Source of the DNA: Triangularia verruculosa
Lineage: Eukaryota > Ascomycota > Sordariomycetes > Sordariales > Podosporaceae
Assembly: GCA_033296885.1 (NCBI GenBank)
Contig: MU863875.1
Location: 434,001 to 498,000, forward strand
Reading direction: 5' to 3'
Length of the DNA: 64,000 bases
Both the position numbers and the translations under genes were made by a program. Shown here one piece after another: positions 48,487-61,370 of this stretch. Under the pieces are notes generated by a model that saw only the letters and a list, made by a program, of their open reading frames with translations, did not search any database and had not been told where the DNA came from. Position 1 is the stretch's first letter. Each line of letters opens with the position of its first letter.

Positions 48487-51400
48487 TTACTCCAGCCCAG
48501 CAACCAGCCTCTTGATCTCCGTCTCCTCCAACGCCCCCATCCACAAACACCTCTCCGTTACTCCCTCTACTGCCTCGAATTCATACGCCGTGCTTGCCTC
48601 TAGCAACCTCAGCAACGTCTTCACCACCCCTGCCGCAACCCTGCATCGTTCAAAATTGACCAGTGGCGCCCCTGTCGGTGAGCTCGCGATTTCCGAAGGT
48701 TTCTGTGCGTTAAAGAGCAGATCGTGCGTATAAATCCCCACAAACGGAATGCAACCCATCTCCATGCTCGCCCTGGCACCCATCTTGCCACCTCCTTCCA
48801 TCTCCTCCCGCAAGTTGTAAAAGTTCCTCGTGGGCGACATGAGTTGTTCGAGTTCTTGAAGCGTCTTTTGATCTGTCGCTGGAACCATCGACCAGGTCTT
48901 CGACAACCGCGAAATCTCGTTCGACGTCAGGGCAATGGTGAGCTGGGCCATGGTGGCAAAGTTGCGGTATCTCCGACAATGGGCAGCAATGTGAACAAAC
49001 TTGATCAGACATCTCGCGCGCTCTTCAATGTCTTGAGTGAGAACGATTTCGGAGATGGCCCACTTGACCATGATGTTGAAGCGAGCAATGACAACTTCTA
49101 CCCCTCTAGCATCGGTGTCGCGGAGAAAGGAAACCCAAGAACGGGCGTTGATGCCCCCGCCGGACCTTTGTTCGGCGTTTTTCCAGCGCATGTCGATTAG
49201 CTCCTTCCAGTCGATTTCATTCAAGGCGTCTTTTTCGATGAGAGTGAACTGCTGGGCCAAAATCTCGCTGTCAAACGCCAAGATGAAGGGCAGATGAGCA
49301 TTGAGTTTGGTAGGAGCGGTGGTGGAGGTATCCGAGGATGCAAGGGGATCGGGTATCTCCAGTGTGGGTGCGTTGCGAAGAGCTTCTTTTGTACCAGTGG
49401 GATCAGGGGGCGAGGCACGTGGGAGTTCGGTATTGTAGAGAGGTGCAGTTGCCGTTGTAGGCGTCGTATCTGGAGTCGGTGGGAGAGGCTTCTCGCCCCA
49501 GACTTGATGGTCTTCCAGTGTAGGAACGCAAGCTGTTTCTGGTGATAGGTGAAGGGCCTGGATAAGCGTCATTGGCGGCGATGGCGGGTTTGTCGGACTA
49601 GAACTTGTCTGGTGCGACGGCTGATAACCAGGTGTGACATCAACCAGTGGATGTGCCGGGAGAGTCGACACAGCAATGCCAATATTGGAAGGCGCATAAG
49701 GATCCATGTCGGCCTCCTGGTAATCAATCATCTCCATAGACAGCTCCGAAGACAAATCGCTGTCGTGGTCGCTTTCCACATCAAGAAAAGACTGCTCTCC
49801 GCTCTTCCTCGCATCCGCCTCTGGCACGGCCAGCGCATTTCCAGTCCGGATTCTCTCCATGCTGTCCGTCTTCAAAATGAAATCGTACGACGGATGAGAT
49901 CCCTGGATGCTCCGCCCATCCATCGGTGTCGCCCCATCTTCATCGGGCCCCTGAAGAATCGATCGATCTGTCCACTCCCGGGTCACTGTCCGCTTACTCC
50001 GCTCATCATCGGTAAGACCCCTCTCCAACAGCGGTGTCGCGTAGGAAGCTCTCGAATCATCCGAAAGAAAAGACTGAACATCGGCATTCCGCTTTTGACG
50101 GCCAGCCACATCCAACAGCCCTCCCTGAACACTGATCGTGGTCGGTATGGTCGACAGTGAAAGCGGATGCGCCCCTTCATCCCCAACATGAACATGCCTA
50201 TGCTCTTCCTTTTCCTCTCCCGTCACTCCGCTCTCGTCCATCGTGTCATTCTCCGTGTCCAACGAAATATCGATCTGCGGCGGCTTCTTCAAATCCATCG
50301 ACAACTTAGCCCCAACCTTCCTCTCAAACCTCCCCTCCAACTTCAGCAGCGCCGACTCCACTCCCCCATCGTCATCAATATCATCCGGAATCTGCGCCAG
50401 CTTCTGCGCCTCCGCCTCAAAAGAAGGGCGCATGATCGGCTTCGAAGAGTGCGTACTAAACAGACTCAACTTCTTCTCCGGCTGCCTTTCCTGCGTAGGC
50501 TGCTTCTTCGTGATCGCCCCCAGTGAAAAGGTATCATTCCTCCCCGGTGAGTAATCGCTCGTAACCACATCAACATACCCACTCGTATCCAATACCGGAC
50601 TCCTCACAAACGAACTGTTGATCGAGTCCGTGTATGTCGTCAACGATCCCACAGACCGTGACCTCCTCACCGTCATTGGATCAAGCTCGCCAACATTAGT
50701 AACAGCGCGTAGATCACCACCCGGTCGTCTTCTCAACACCCTCAATGGCTCCGGGACCATGACCTGCGAGGATTCATCTGCCCCCATCACGGAGCCCTCC
50801 GAATACGTTGTCGCATCAAAACTCCTAATCGTTGGCTGGGGCAGAATTCCGCTCGTAAAGGACGCACACCGCCGGTAGCCTCTAGACCGGTTGGAGACAA
50901 ACGACCGACTAGATGCTTGTCTCGTATGGCCTCTCACACCGCTAAGAGGCAGTCGATTTGGTGTTTGGTTGAGAAAGTCAAAAGACGGCCGGATGTAATC
51001 GTGCGATGGACGAGCACTCTCGGACCCGAGCGTCGCCATATCGGGAATGAATGGTGGGAGTGGATCAGCCGACACAGAATAACGCAAAGGTTGGTGACCC
51101 AGGATATAGGACGACCTCCTAGGTGTCCCCATATTGCGACCAGGTGGTGTTATTGGCGGTGTCGGATCTCCTCCATGTGGCATGAAGCTCTCGGCAAAGG
51201 CTTCCACTGACGAGTTGACTGCAGGCAGAGCCCCCGTCATGACTGGGTGATTCTCCGGCAACACGGTATCATCCACAATGACAATAGACTTGCTCCCCGT
51301 CGTAATCCCCATATCACTCGTGGGCCGCATGTCCCCAAAGTCTGGTCCGAAATCGAATGTCGTATCCATGTGTGCCGCTGAATACTCGAGTAAATTCCCT

Positions 51401-54124
51401 GGGACCTTCGAGCCTGCCGCCGGCGGTGACTGGCACCCTTGATTCTCTGCCTCCGCGGCAGCATCTTCTCGCACAGCCTTCTTAAAGTCCTCCGCAATCT
51501 CTGCCCCAAGCAAATCGATCCTTACAGGTGGCCGTGCGCCGTTATTCTGGCGAGCTCGTGACTGCGGAACTATCGCAGTACCAGGAAGCCGATTCGTCGT
51601 AGCACCCCTGGGACCGATCGGTGAAAGGTTAATGTATGTTTGTGTGGGCGATAGTGTCTGTCCTCTTGTGCTCAGCGCTCGCCGGACACTCCCTAAAAGC
51701 TTCTTCATTCCCTGCCCTGACATGGCAGATGCCACCAGCCCACTCTCCTTTGGCAGCTCGGTTGGAGCTGGCTGGAACAAAGTTGTCTGCCGTGATCCTG
51801 CCCCTGACGAGCCTGGCAGCACCTCAACAAAAGCTTGTGAAGGCGGCATCAGACCTCCACGGACCAAACTCCCGGAATAGGGTAGCGTCAGCAAAAATTC
51901 GGCATTTTTGTAAATGACCCTTTCTGTCATGGTGGCATGATCACGCAAAGAATCACTAAGACTTGCGTTGCGCTTGTGCGAGTGGTGACGTCGCACACGC
52001 TTGCCAACCAGAGCCCTTGGCGTAGTCGCGATGGGGTCGGAGCTGGTGTTGTAGATGGAACTCAAATCCGCAGGATGGGCGGCGAGGGGATACCCGGTGC
52101 CGTGGTGAAAGCGCGTGCTCTTAGTAGGAAGCGAACAAGACACCACATCGACACTAGTGATGCTGCTGGGTGAGGTCTGATGATTCCTGGTAAAGTCGGT
52201 ATCCGGTATGGTGGGGTTCTCGGGGGTTGCTGGACGCTCGCCCACCACTATCGAGTCGATATGTCCAGCTCTCGAAACGTCGGCGTAAAAGCTAGCGTGC
52301 CCTTGAGGACTAGTCGGCGTGATAAGTCCATTGATTTGCGGTGGCCCAGCGTCGATTTTGGCCCAGAATGTTGGGTCCAGACTGGGATCACGATGGCCAG
52401 CAATGCCGCCAGGTGATATTGGGATATCCAACGGAGGCGAAGCGGCAAACTCTGGTCCGTCCCAAAACTGCGCACACACCCGTCTCCAACACTTCTTCAA
52501 TTCGGCCAGAATCTTAAGCGGGACCTTCTTTGCTACTGTGTCTCGTGATATCTCGTCGACGAACTGGTTGAGCAACTCGCAAAATGTCAGCCGAAGGTTG
52601 TAGTCGACCACGAAATCATCCGTGAAATAGTTGAGGATCCAGTGCCGCAGTGCAACGAAAGTTCGAACTCTGACCACCATGCCTGCCTCATCACTCCTTC
52701 CCAACGCCCACCTAAGACGTGCAAAGAGCATGCGGAGAAGGTCTGATGGTTCCAGAAATGATCGGTAGGTGAGGAAGAAATCAGATAGTAGCTCGTAGTC
52801 AAGGAAGCTTGGTGACGTTATTTCGGCCACCAGCCGTGGTGGGGTTGCTGCCGTAACAGATCCTGCGGGTGAGTATCTCACGATGGCGCGGTCATCGCAA
52901 GCCGGCTTGAAAGTCAGCGAGTCAAACATGGATGGCTCTATCACCAGGTGGGTGGAGAGGTACGTTGAACGTAATGGGAACGAGGGTGGAACTGCATTGT
53001 CCTCCTTGGTGGGTGGCATAGCAGGATGGTGTTGTCGTGTTGTATCTGGGGTCTTGGATACACTGGAAAGTGCATCGATGGGCGTGTAGTTGAAGAACGA
53101 AGCGCGGCTTGATCGGACATCCTCAGTAGGGGCATATGATGAACCGCGAATAAACGGCGTCCCGCGAACACTGAACCGAGGCGTTCCTATCCTCCATGAT
53201 GGAATCGACACCTCGAGCAATGGTGTCCTGGTCATATCCAAGTTCTCGACTGTTCGTGGTCTTTCGTTCTCCCCTGGCTGGGTAATGACGATCTTGAATC
53301 CCCCCGGTTCCGACTCCCTGGCCACGCTAGTTTCCTGCACTGTGGAATCCGACATGGCTCGACGATGTCTCTGACGTATTTGAACATGCTTCTCCCCTGA
53401 ATCCTGGCGTGTCAAGCTTGGTGTTGATGGCGGAAGTGGTGGACGAGTTCCCGGCCTGCCCTGTGCATTGTCCTCCTGGCCCCGACCTCTATCCGATGGG
53501 GGAGGTTCTAGTCCAGCAGTACCCGGCGGTGTCATGGGAAACACAAACGGAGGTTGTGGGTAACGTTGGTTCGCTGGACGAACGGTTGGCCTGGGATCAT
53601 GGTCAATATATCAAGGCCCTTTTGTCAACGAAAGGGGTATGCAAGCGAGATGTCAAGAACGCCACACATTGTGGAGCAACATAAACCTGGTCACCGTTCG
53701 CTTACCTCAAATAGATGCGGCCGTTGTTCCCGACGTTTGCGACAGCGAAATGCCGTCCTTCGCGGCCGGCCGATCCCCCGTCCGGAGCAATGTCCCACTT
53801 TTCATCGTCCACGCTGGCTTTCTTTGCTCTCCGCGCTGCCAGATTGTCCTCCTGCGACCTCCGTTCTGTCACCGGCAGCAGCGGCTTTGAATGTGCAGCT
53901 GACGAGGATGCCCACAGTTTTGTCCTCGCCAGTCCAATTGCTGCCGAGGCAGCGCCCCGGCCTCCCGCCTTTGGTCTCTCGCCATCCTTCCTGAGCCTGG
54001 GCGGGGTCTTCCGGAAGCGTCCATCTCGCGGTGCTGTTATTTTTGGCGACTGTGGTGATTGGGGTATTATTGGTAGAGTCGTCGGGCCAGTCGCTATCCG
54101 AGCCGACGACTGCTCGGCCTCCAT
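48487..54124 (-). CDS. LTE1: Lte1-type Ras-family guanine nucleotide exchange factor
   Basis: Exons 54124-53706 and 53590-48487 on the minus strand give 1840 residues. The first exon (MEAEQSSARIATGP...) was joined through GTAAGC...CCCAG, restoring GRIYLRPTVRPANQRYPQPP; without it the main exon has no ATG before MTPPG. A RasGEF N-terminal domain lies at about 390-500 (TSPSFLDYELLSDFFLTYRSFL). A long, Ser/Pro-rich, presumably disordered middle follows, then the catalytic Cdc25-homology domain at about 1570-1830 (PFILAFDSEILAQQFTLIEKDAL, then WAISEIVLTQDIEERARCLIKFVHIA and FVGIYTHDLLF). The two GEF modules far apart in a very long protein match Lte1, tied to mitotic exit in yeast, rather than Cdc25/Sos. 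Whether it is an active exchange factor is unknown. Confidence 0.88.
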
Positions 54125-57100
54125 GGCGGGGGAACCAGCTCCTATTGTGCAGAGCGCTGAATGTCGCTGCTGCTGCTGCTGCTACTCCTGGTCGCGTCGA
54201 CGTCTGTGATGTAAGACATGGATGAGTCAAATGGACTTGCAGATTCAAGCCGGGCTGCCAGGTGACTTTTTCAGAGGGCAGGGGAAGAAGTTGAGTTGGG
54301 TTGCTGCGACCGAGTGCGAGCGAGTGCAGTGCAGTGCGAGTCTGGGTCCTGTTTACACAGGCCAGGCAGGACAGAGCGACGGTGGACGGATGAAATGGTC
54401 GAGCAAACGAGCAACTCGCGCAACTCGCGCAACAACAACAACAACAGCAACAATAACAACACAGAGGAGAGTCACGTACGGGTATTGCACGACGCCATAA
54501 AGGTCGGACCGGTGATACAAACACGCAGCTGCGTTTCTAGCTGGCCGAGATTCTAACAAATCGTCAACCACACAGCAAGAGACTCGAGCTCGAGGCAAAA
54601 GACAGAGACGACGGGGATGAGGCCGGAAACATGAATGAACGAATGAACAGGGCAATTGGGATTTGGAATTGGGAATTAGGATTGGATATGCAGTGCAGCA
54701 GCCACAAGTGACAGGCCAACCGGTGAACCGTCAGGACCGTGAGTGAGCTCAGCGCGGATAAGGTCCGTGTGGGAAATTTGCCTGTGGGACCGGCTGCATG
54801 GGATGAAAAGATGGAACTGGGGCAGCCAATTTCATCACTCACTTTCTTCTCTCATCAGTTCTCCTTCCTCTCTTGCAGACTCACCAAGTAAACTATCGAG
54901 TGGCAGCACAATCCTATTTGTTGCCTGTCCCTCAGTAGCTGCAGCAAATGCAATCGACAATCCTCAGATGGGGTCCTCGTCGCTGTGGAAGGGGATTGGT
55001 GCACCCGAACGACACCACGGCGCAAAGTACCGCGCGCACGGTTCGACCCAGCTCTAGCGTGCCGATGCGGGTGAGCAAGGTTTCTCTCGATCCAATCCGG
55101 GATCACACGCGTTGCCCAGACCACCCTCGCTTTTGAGGTCTGGTCTGGTCTTCGGGATGTCATCTCACATCAACAACTGTTCTGCCTCCATCCATTCCAT
55201 TCTTCTTCTCTCTTTTTTTCTTGTTGGTTTCAACACCAGTTCTGTGTCACGCTCTTCAACAGACGAGACAGGCCCCCCCATGATTCGCAGTTTTCCTGGC
55301 ACTGCGTCATGCAAGTCGCCGGCTGGGAGCCGAGAGACCTCGACCGCGATGTGGGGACGCGTGGGTCACCAGCAAACACCGTCCAACCACACCCTGGACC
55401 ACGCCCTGTCCCCTCCCCCGGGGACCAGCCCAGCTTCCGCCGATTCTTCAGGGTTGGCCTTTTCATTTCCCAAATCCTCGGGATGGATTCAAAAATCTTA
55501 AAAACCGATCATTTGGTCTGGAATGTCCGGACAGTGGACTTCTCTGATATGAGAATCATTAGGATGTCGAACGGGAATCTGTAGATTGGGTCACGAGGTC
55601 TTCGATATCCTGTGGCCGGTTGAACAGCGGGCCCGTTCCAATTGTTCTAGCTTGAACGGCCGCTCCGCAAGACAACCCTTCCAGAAGGGATGAAGAACCG
55701 CCCCGAGTCAATTTGGCCTCCTTTTCTGGCCGTCTGTGTGTTTGGAGGGGGTTCTTATCAGGTGATAGCAGATGCTGCTTCCCCTCCCTCATTCATGCCG
55801 TTCCCCGCCGTCATTGATGCATCCTCTCTCTGCTCGCCTTTTTCTGAGAGCATGAGACCAATCGCCCACGTGCTGGCTCGAGCCAAGCAGTATCTCTCAT
55901 CTCATCCGATCACATTGCTGCCCAAGGACCAAATCACAGTTTCATGGAACGAGCAATCGAGATAACTGCAGGATTGGACCAGGGTTTGCTAGGAAATGAG
56001 CTGACCCTTTCTCCAATTTTTCTTATCAATCAATCCCATCACTCCGGTTCGGAGCGGCGGACACTGCGGTGTGGCGTCTGCCGTTTGGTAATTCTTGGGG
56101 ATTTCCAGGACTTGATCCTGAGATCTGATGCAATGACGTCGAAAACAGACAATCCATCCATGCCCCTCCAAGCAACAAACCCCGCTTGCACGCAGAACCT
56201 CCTGCGTTATGCTGACAGACGTTTCACGGCGTTTTTACTTCCACATCAGCTGTCGGCATTCGCGACTTGCCTTGAAGAATAAAACGCATGCGAGGTGTAA
56301 CGGATATGCACATGAAAAATGCAGTAACCCGAACAGCATGATAGCAACGTCACTCGTGTCACACAAGATTCATCTTGGTCATCATCAATCAACAGTTATA
56401 GCAATTCTCCACCCACCCTCGAAGCTTTTCTGTTCCTGGATGGGCACAGCGAGCGGGTTCCTGTGCCTGATCGACACTGTCCAGCTCTTGTTGAAAAAGC
56501 TTTTTTAATTGGGGATTGATGCGGTCATACATGCTCCATACGAGGAGCTTCTCCCAATCGGTTTGAAGCGGGATCTCACAGAATGGAGATCGACTGCTGG
56601 GATTTGTTTTGCTTGGCGAGAGGCAGATCGCTCAGCATTCTCATCAACGGCTGACGTTGATACCCATTCCAGAGACATCACGGGTTCCTCACACTCGATA
56701 TTGCTCCACTAAGACGAGATGTCTTGACGAGTAAGAAAACTGCCGAGGTGTCTAGGCATCTATCAAGGTGTTCGCATTTTCTAGTGTTGTGGTATTTGTT
56801 TCTTTTTCTTATTGTCTATCAAACTCATCAATGCAAAGGGGAAAGGGCGTCTTGCATGTCCCCCGCAGCTTCCCGCATCAAAAACACCCTGGTAAGCATT
56901 CACCTGTTCCACACACACCACTGCCATTGGGACATTTCAGCTTTTTTCATCTCGAGGTTCTGCCGCGTCTTACCTCTTGGCGAACAACAATTCCTGGGAA
57001 GAACTCTCATACAGGAGAAATTTTTAGAAGGGGGGTTGTACTGAGGTTTCTGTTCCTGGCATAAACAACCGAACCGAAGTTTTGTAGCTGCATGCAAAGT

Positions 57101-57700
57101 GTATGCACGCCTTACTCAAGCGAGTGCGCGTGGGAAAAAGATGGGATGAAAAGCGGGGGGAGAAGAGGTGAGGGTACCGAGGTAAGGTGGGGGTCATCGG
57201 TTCTTCTTCTGTATGACAGCTGGGAAACGATGATGAGATCGACATACCATACCATACATAGTATTCGTGTTTGAGAGCGTGGTTGAAAGCCCACGTGCTG
57301 AGTGAAGGATTGACTGATGGGCAAGTGCCTCTGTCAGAATTATCGTTGTGTTTCAGAATCGGATGTCATGGAGTTGGGATCGGCTGCGTCTAGATGACTT
57401 ATTTGGGACTGTCTGAGACTGGTGGTTTGTTGTCGTTGTGATAATGAAACTTAAGTCTGAAAGTACTTTGAAGTTGTCGATCGCTACAGAGTTCTCGTGT
57501 ACTTGCAATAGAGAGATGGTCTCCTTGAAGTCAAAGTCATGTTGAGATGTTGAGATGCCGATAAGTCGAAGGCTGCTCGCTTATACATTCACATGTTGAT
57601 TATCGTGTGAGTTTGTTTGTGGCCTAATAGTTGTGACTAATTTCTCTATCGCAATAATCTTGAGCATGACTTCTCAACGGTGCCATCAGTCTATTCTTCA
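54125..57700. other. Gene-free stretch, 3.6 kb
   Basis: The left part is the promoter and leader of the GEF gene; a CAA/CAG-type repeat (ACAACAACAACAACAGCAAC) lies at 54430-54461. No coding frame with codon bias or splice structure was found in the rest, on either strand. Confidence 0.4.
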
Positions 57701-57902
57701 GGTTCCCACGCCGTGGATAAATTAATCAGTACTGTAAGCCGGAACTACACCTACAATATAGTAGAAAGGGCCTGCTTATTGTTGCTAAAGGGCCTATTAC
57801 TATCTTTTAAGGCCTTTTGACTATCTTTCAGAGCCTTTTAATTACTTTCAATGTTATATTCCCACTTACAGCGCCAGTTATTTTCTCCAGGACGTGGTCC
57901 CC
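57701..57902. mobile_element. Small TIR element, copy 4, with near-perfect 7-bp target duplication
   Basis: The element proper is 57708-57895 (188 bp). It starts ACGCCGTGGATAAATTAAT and ends TTATTTTCTCCAGGACGT, the family's inverted ends. The flanks are GGTTCCC (57701-57707) and GGTCCCC (57896-57902), identical but for one C/T change. The inside has three or four subrepeats like ACTATCTTTTAAGGCCTTTT. It is the shortest complete copy. No coding capacity. Confidence 0.8.
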
Positions 57903-58879
57903 AAAGCAGACTGCAAGTTCAACAAGTCATTTCCTATCCTCAAATCGTACCAGCTGGTTGCTCGGAAGACCTGTAGTGACTTCAAAACTGGAAATTTATT
58001 CCTGTAGAACAACGAAAGCCATTCAGCATCGGCGAAGTGAGCTGAACAAAGTACCTTAGAGAAGAGCTTCTTGATGTTTCACACGTGCATTCGTCTAGGT
58101 ACTTCAAAGTATTTCATATCTCCATCTCATCATCAAATCCCCGCAAGAACAAAGCATGAGCAGTATACAACGCCCTGAACCTCCTCGCCATATCCATCAA
58201 CACTCCAACCAACAACCGCCAATCCCTGCATCCACCCTTCAAACCACCACCCTTCACCATTCTCCCCCATCATCCCAAAAGCAAACCATCAACTCACACC
58301 ACCCGCCCATCCCTCGATGATTTCGTCCCATCCGCATGCCTCAAGGTGTTCCCATTGCCTTCCACATTGATCGTTTCAGTTATACAACCAAACTGAATAA
58401 ACCGAACCACCATAAAAGCCCCTATGAAAACACATGCAATGAGCCCTATCACATCCCGATAGCCAAAACCCGAAGCTGGTCACCACCATGAAAATCTTCA
58501 CCATCCTCTCCATTCAAATCCACACCCCCAATGGGAAAGAACAGAACAACATGCACACTCCTCAGCTTCCAAAACTCCTCGCTGGCTTACTCCATCCATC
58601 GCTTCGCTTTCACTTACAACAGCCGTGCCCCTCTGGGAAGGATGTTTCGTTGGTGAGCTCGAATCTTCAGGCCACAGGCTGGCACGCGTCTCCTGTGTCT
58701 GAAGAAGATGTAGGTCAGGCACCTGGAACAGCGTGAGTCCCTTGTCATATACACTGATGTCGTTTACGTACCTTGGAAATTATGGCCCGTAGGTTGCCCC
58801 CGCTGGCACCACTGTAATTAACCCCCCCTCCCCCTCAACTTATCGCCTTCTTCGGACCTAGAGCCGAAAGGTCTACCTA
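57903..58879. other. Intergenic, no gene seen
   Basis: No frame with gene-like features could be supported; the stretch separates the small transposon from the decayed repeat cluster. Confidence 0.4.
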
Positions 58880-59663
58880 GGTCTTTGCCGACTGGGTTAG
58901 AAAACAGCCCACGGAAGGACTCCGGTTTTTGATCGATTAGTTACGGTTATTGGAAGATCGCTCTCGTCTAAACCCCCTTTCCGAACGAATATATCAGCTT
59001 GAGGGAGAGATATTAATTATTCGAACTTAAATCCAGTGACGGCGAGTAGCCTTTAGCTTCCGATCATGGGAGGCGGATGTGTACGATTATGAGATTTGTA
59101 TCCGAGACAGCGTTGCGTACCCGAGAGGCAGCACTGTCTCGTATACGGATCTCGTGATCGTAAACCCGCGCCTCCCACAACCGGCAGATAGACGCTATCC
59201 CGCCCCCCCCCCCTCTGGAGCTGGGTGCGAACAATAGACGGCTCCCCCTCTAGCTGGTACATACGTTCATAAACTGGCTCAAGAGAGGAACGATCCTCCA
59301 CCATCCGCAGCTGGTGGATCAGTGAACGAAGGGTCTCTGTGGGTTGGCCCCTAACCCAATCGACCAAAGTTCACGTCGGCCTCTCCATCCTGGGCCCGAT
59401 CCAACCAACGCACTAGCCCCCATCCATCCCCAGGCAAATGCCAACACGCATGGACACGCCAGTTAGTTCCCACGAGAAGCAGCGCTACGCCTTGCAAAAA
59501 TCTCATCGTCGTATATCTTAGCCTCCCAGAGCCGAAAACGGGAGGCAACACGCCCCCACTGGAGTTGTGACCTCACGGCCACCAGCTCACACTCGAGTTG
59601 GTAAAGCCTTCCATACAATGGGTCTAGTCGGGACCGGTCCTCGAGTTGTCTCACCTGCTGCAA
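58880..59663. repeat. Cluster of three decayed homologous coding blocks, two in inverted orientation
   Basis: The same protein pattern can be read three times. Block A, forward at about 58884-59100: DWVRKQPTEGLRFLID, then LEDRSRLNPLSERIYQLEGE, with stops TAG, TAA and TGA. Block B, reverse at about 59370-59120: DWVRGQPTETLRSLIHQLR, then VEDRSSLEPVYERMYQLEGE, open. Block C, reverse at about 59663-59480: LEDRSRLDPLYGRLYQLECE, ending FRLWEAKIYDDEI. A and B meet head to head: GGGAGGCGGATGTGTACGAT (from 59067) is mirrored by ATCGTAAACCCGCGCCTCCC (ending near 59178). The blocks look like copies of one Arg/Glu/Leu-rich, coiled-coil-like segment. Source unknown; a multi-copy gene family or a transposon gag-like protein is possible. 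Confidence 0.6.
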
Positions 59664-61370
59664 AGAACGGCATATGGGGCCGGGCGCAAAACGTGCCGGC
59701 AGAGGGAGACCATGGTGTGGGCTATGCCTAGGTAGGTTGGTATTGGCATAGACGTAAGGTAAGGTAAGGTGATGATTGGTTGGTTGGTTTGGTAGGTAGG
59801 TTGGTAAATGTGCCTAGGTCGGTAGGTATCGGCACAAAGAAAGCAAAACAGGGTGAGGTAAGGTAGGTAGGTAAACGACGAAAGTCGTCACAGAAATGGC
59901 CTAATTACTTGAGGAACATCACAGCCGGTGTGGAGCTCAACAAGGGGGATTGAAAGATTGGTTGAGTATATATAAGTAATGACAAAGGGAAAATAAGACA
60001 GAAAAAAGAAAAAGAGGTGTTGAGGGTTGGTGTTGTGGGATGGTGAAGAAAAAGAGATGTTAACAACAAGAAGGGAACAGAGAGGTAAGGTATTTATCTC
60101 CATCTTCATCCACCATCTTTACCTCTGTCCTTGTCCTTCCCCCGATCTCGGCGCATCAAAGGCAGCAAACACCCCCCTCGACAAGCCACATGAACATACC
60201 TTACCCATCCAGCCCCCCGCTCACAGAATCAGCCAGAACATCATGCTCTCAGCTCCAGGCAGCGTCCCGCTCTAACAACTTCCCAAACCAGAGAAATAAG
60301 CACCACCAACCCCCTCACTTGCCCCAGAAGCCATCACAGTAAGCCAATCAATTCGTTATCGTAAGAGCCACACAGACTAAACCCAACCTTCCACTGCACT
60401 TACCCCCTAGACCAGGGTCAACACGAGAAGCCATCCATCGAGCAAACAATGAAATCTCAAACCGGGCTCATGAAGGCACATCTACCATTCCGAGTATGCA
60501 AGCAGTCATTGTCACATCCACCGTCTGACTTTGTCAGAATGGCACTGTTCACTCGCTCCATCACATTGAACCAATTCAATAATACTTGTCACGAACATTC
60601 TCTTCATCATCTCACCCCTAAGTAAGAGGACCATGACGAAGAGAGAGTATCAACCAAGAAAAAGACATGTTTTCAAGTCTCAATCTCGCCGTAGACAACT
60701 AGCAAAGTGCATGCTCAAGTCCAAGGTACAAACACTATTAAGAGGGAGCAAACATATTGTTTGCTTCTTTGCGTCAAGAGCCCAAGTCACCAGAGGCATC
60801 TAACCCCTAATAGCATCACTCAAATGCACCCTCCCGAGATCATGAATAGCCTGACCAGTTCAAACGACTTGGCAGTTTACAGGGTCAAATCTAGTCCCCA
60901 GGCAAGTCTGAACTTCGAAACCCCTATTCTCTATGTCATGAAGGCCGAGAGACTTCACATGAAAAGAGCACATATTCAGACATCACACAAGATTGCCACC
61001 GCAGAAAGTAGGGCAGGTCAGCTCCAATTAGCTAGAAAGTCTAAACATTCCCCCATCAAGATCAGAGCCTCCTTCCCAAAAGACAACCGTACCAAGACGA
61101 GGCGAGATAACGGTCAAGTCCACCTCTTCTTGACCCCACAGGGCATTCCCCCTCTCCAGCGGCTACCAACAAAGACAGCCACCAAAGAGGATATCTTTCC
61201 CTCATTAGTGCGGGTCAATTTTTCCTGCGCCAAGGACACATTGGTTGCAAACGAAGCGGAGAGCCAGCCTGGAGAAAGGGGGAAAGAGAAAAGTGTTGAC
61301 AAGTCGTCAAGCCAGAGCCCATATCGCCGATACGCCTGACCCCAAATTGCTTTTTATTTTCTCAACGCGT
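59664..61370. other. Gene-free stretch with GGTAA/GGTTGG simple repeats
   Basis: At about 59725-59875 the forward strand is rich in GGTAAGGTAAGGT, GGTTGGTTGGTT and GTAGGTAGG simple repeats. The remainder is ordinary intergenic sequence including the 3' end of the uS2 gene; an open frame at 60707-61339 has no codon bias and overlaps the uS2 end, so it was not called. Confidence 0.45.

Noticed and set aside
60707..61339. 210-codon forward open frame near the uS2 3' end
   Set aside because: No gene-like codon use or domain; it runs to within about 30 bases of the uS2 stop in the opposite direction and is likely chance.
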